From Schizochytrium sp. CCTCC M209059 (lineage: Eukaryota; Sar; Bigyra; Thraustochytrida; Thraustochytriidae): DNA of 39,974 nucleotides. The DNA is taken from contig KN805382.1 in NCBI GenBank assembly GCA_000818945.1, positions 391,204 through 431,177 of the forward strand, read 5' to 3'. The notes below the pieces were generated by a model. The model had not been told where the DNA came from. It saw only the letters and a program-made list of their open reading frames with translations, and did not search any database. A program made the translations under genes and the position numbers. Below, piece after piece: positions 38,477 through 39,974 of the stretch (within the stretch, counting starts at the first letter, position 1; every line of letters starts with the position of its first letter).

Positions 38477-39487
38477 TTAGTTCTTGGCGACCTTGCGGAC
38501 CTTGTAGTAGTAGATGGGGGTGTAGATGCCGCGGTCGCCGGCGTCGACGAGGGAGCGGGCAGCAACCTCGAGGACCTGGGAGGCATTGTAGGTGCCCTTG
38601 GGGGCAAGGCCGATGGCCTCGGTGACGCGGGCGAGGCTCGCGGTGACCTGGCGGCCAGCCCAGGACATGAGGATGCCGTCGAGCGAGAAGCCAGGCTTGA
38701 GGGGCTCGTGCCACTCCATGTCGTCGCCGAGCTTGTTGGCGTCGTAGGCCTCGACGAGCTCGAGACCGGGGTTGGCCTTGATGGCGTTGACGTAGTCGTC
38801 AAAGCTGTGGAGGATGGCGATGGCGTTGCCAAAGGCGAGGTCCTCAAGAATCTTGACCTCCTCGGGGTCCTCCGGGTTGTGCTTGGGGAGGGTGACCCAG
38901 GCGAAGCCGGCGAAGACACCACCGGGGCGGAGGACGCGCTCGACCTCGGCGAAGAAGGTGTTGAGCTTGGTGGAGTGGGCGGTGGCCTCCATGTCGTAGC
39001 CGCAGTCGAAGGAGTTGTCCTCGAAGGGGAGCTCGTGGAAGTCACCCTCGATGGCCTTGCAGCGGTTGGAGAGGCGGTTCTGGGCGATCCAGGCGTTGCC
39101 GCGGGCGATCTGGAAGTCGGAGATGGTCACGCCGGTGATGTTGGCGCGGGTGAACTTGGCGATGTTAACGAGGGGGCCGCAAACACCGCAGCCGAGGTCA
39201 CAGACATCCTGGCCGGGGCGGATGCCGAGCTGGGCGGCGAGCCAGTGCTCCTGGCGGAGGAGGGACTCCTTGAAGCCCTCGCCCTTGTTGCGCGGGGCGA
39301 AGTGGAAGGACTTGCCCCAGCCGTACTCGTAAAGGCTGGTGGCGACCGAGGCGTAGAAGCTCTTGACCACGGGGGCGTAGTTCTTCTCCTTGTCCTCGTT
39401 GTCCACGGTGTTCTTCATGGCATGGTTGATGGCGCCAACGAACTGGTCCGACGAGTGGTTCTCGCCCTTCTCCCAGAGAACGACCAT
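38477..39487 (-). CDS. Sterol 24-C-methyltransferase (ERG6/SMT type), 336 aa
   Basis: It transfers a methyl group from S-adenosylmethionine to C-24 of the sterol side chain, giving 24-alkyl sterols, at the endoplasmic reticulum. Family signatures: the sterol-side motif YEYGWGKSFHFAPR (53-66), SAM-binding motif DVCDLGCGVCGP (94-105), GDFHELPFEDNSFD (148-161), the EATAH variant (167-171) of the usual EATCH motif, and RVLRPGGVFAGFAWV. The C-terminal sterol-methyltransferase domain runs to the Lys-rich end. Two motif variants (Cys103 for Gly, Ala170 for Cys) are unusual, but the fold motifs are intact. The ATG at 39487 (MVVLWEKGEN, context CAAGATGG) fits family length; the frame stays open to 39871, but it reads through a GACA repeat as a Thr-Asp-Arg-Gln series and is not part of the protein. 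Strong GC-ending codon bias suggests high expression. Confidence 0.92.
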   Translation of the reverse strand: MVVLWEKGENHSSDQFVGAINHAMKNTVDNEDKEKNYAPVVKSFYASVATSLYEYGWGKSFHFAPRNKGEGFKESLLRQEHWLAAQLGIRPGQDVCDLGCGVCGPLVNIAKFTRANITGVTISDFQIARGNAWIAQNRLSNRCKAIEGDFHELPFEDNSFDCGYDMEATAHSTKLNTFFAEVERVLRPGGVFAGFAWVTLPKHNPEDPEEVKILEDLAFGNAIAILHSFDDYVNAIKANPGLELVEAYDANKLGDDMEWHEPLKPGFSLDGILMSWAGRQVTASLARVTEAIGLAPKGTYNASQVLEVAARSLVDAGDRGIYTPIYYYKVRKVAKN

Positions 39488-39530
39488 CTTGCTTGCTTGC
39501 TGTCTGTCTGTCTGTCTGTCTGTCTGTCTG
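39488..39530 (-). repeat. (GACA)n/(AAGC)n tract abutting the methyltransferase start codon
   Basis: About seven GACA units (coding-strand sense, 39501-39530), then AAGCAAGCAAG immediately before the ATG. It must lie in the 5' UTR. Confidence 0.88.
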
Positions 39531-39878
39531 CTTGCTGGCTTGTGCTTGCAAGTCGGGCAGAGTAGCTTGTTGTTTCGGGTTTGCTGCCGCTCGCCGCGAA
39601 TTTGCCCGCGCGGGCCGGGAGCTCGGGGCCTCTGCTTCCTTCCTCCTTCTTCCCCCTTCCAGCGCGACGCGGCGTCGTTGAGTTGAGTTGAGTTGACTCG
39701 GCACTGCAAGCAAGTAAGCACGCGGGCAAGAAAGAAATCAGGAAGGGAGGCAGGAAGGAAGGACGCACGCGATGCAGGAAGAAGAACAACTCGGATTCGA
39801 CGCCCCGCGCGTCCTTTCTTCGCCTGCTTGCCTCGACGGCGCGCTGTCACGGCCTGGCGTCTGCACCGCACCGCATGT

Positions 39879-39879
<1 letters not shown>

Positions 39880-39913
<34 letters not shown>
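39880..39913. repeat. (CCTG)n tetranucleotide repeat
   Basis: About eight CCTG units, about 390 bp upstream of the methyltransferase start. Confidence 0.9.
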
Positions 39914-39914
<1 letters not shown>

Positions 39915-39974
39915 ATTTCTGTCTGGCTGTCTGTGTGCGCGCGACGCGCCGCGGCACGAACGAGGACGCGCGAG

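Larger units (their letters stand above)
39488..39974. promoter_or_regulatory. 5' flank and promoter of the sterol methyltransferase gene
   Basis: It is dominated by tetranucleotide repeats: GCTT and TGTC units directly at the start codon (39488-39530), a GTTGA triplet near 39678-39693, and CCTG units at 39880-39913. No other gene is seen up to the window end. A promoter is inferred from position only. Confidence 0.5.

Noticed and set aside
38708..39565. 285-residue plus-strand open frame opposite the sterol methyltransferase
   Set aside because: A Gly/Val/Glu/Leu-rich antisense frame produced by codon bias; the minus strand carries the SAM- and sterol-binding motifs.

Overview
This is nuclear DNA from a GC-rich, gene-dense, intron-poor eukaryote. 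The evidence is GT-AG introns with GTAAGT-type donors, very long uninterrupted coding regions, abundant microsatellites between genes, and eukaryote-only families: a BEACH/PH/WD40 protein, an HMG-box protein, a SUMO protease, an RP2-type TBCC protein and a sterol 24-C-methyltransferase. Compact genes, few introns and a ciliary-type TBCC protein fit a flagellate-forming protist. A stramenopile such as a thraustochytrid is my best guess, but it is inference from gene style and not shown by any marker.

Layout. Positions 1-3766 hold no gene I can support and are rich in simple repeats. Then come a three-exon small protein (3767-4292, +), a 1555-residue Ulp2/SENP-like protease (4517-9184, -), a repeat-rich spacer, a tandem pair of alpha/beta hydrolases (10598-11731 and 12593-13732, +), an M1 aminopeptidase with a tiny separate first exon (14587-17548, +), a Sua5-type tRNA t6A enzyme (18101-19435, -), a 1.5-kb GC-rich divergent promoter, an HMG-box protein in two exons (20955-22000, +), a 3216-residue BEACH protein (22511-32161, -), a coiled-coil protein (32929-33732, -), a 0.4-kb divergent promoter, a TBCC/EF-hand protein (34145-37903, +) and a sterol 24-C-methyltransferase (38477-39487, -). 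I see no tRNA, rRNA, CRISPR array or transposase.

The genes do not form one pathway. Notable features are: (i) a putative N-myristoylation signal supplied to the aminopeptidase by its 50-nt first exon; (ii) a shared GCGCAAGTG-type element repeated in both GC-rich divergent promoters, each of which also has a perfect E2F-like site; (iii) an RP2-like TBCC domain fused to an EF-hand and a long charged tail, divergent from a coiled-coil gene, suggesting a ciliary or cytoskeletal pair; (iv) a discoidin-like domain inside the BEACH protein; (v) a roughly 440-residue insert splitting the SUMO-protease catalytic core; (vi) a likely gene-conversion tract in the tandem hydrolases; (vii) four introns, all phase 2, three of which give an immediate stop codon if retained.
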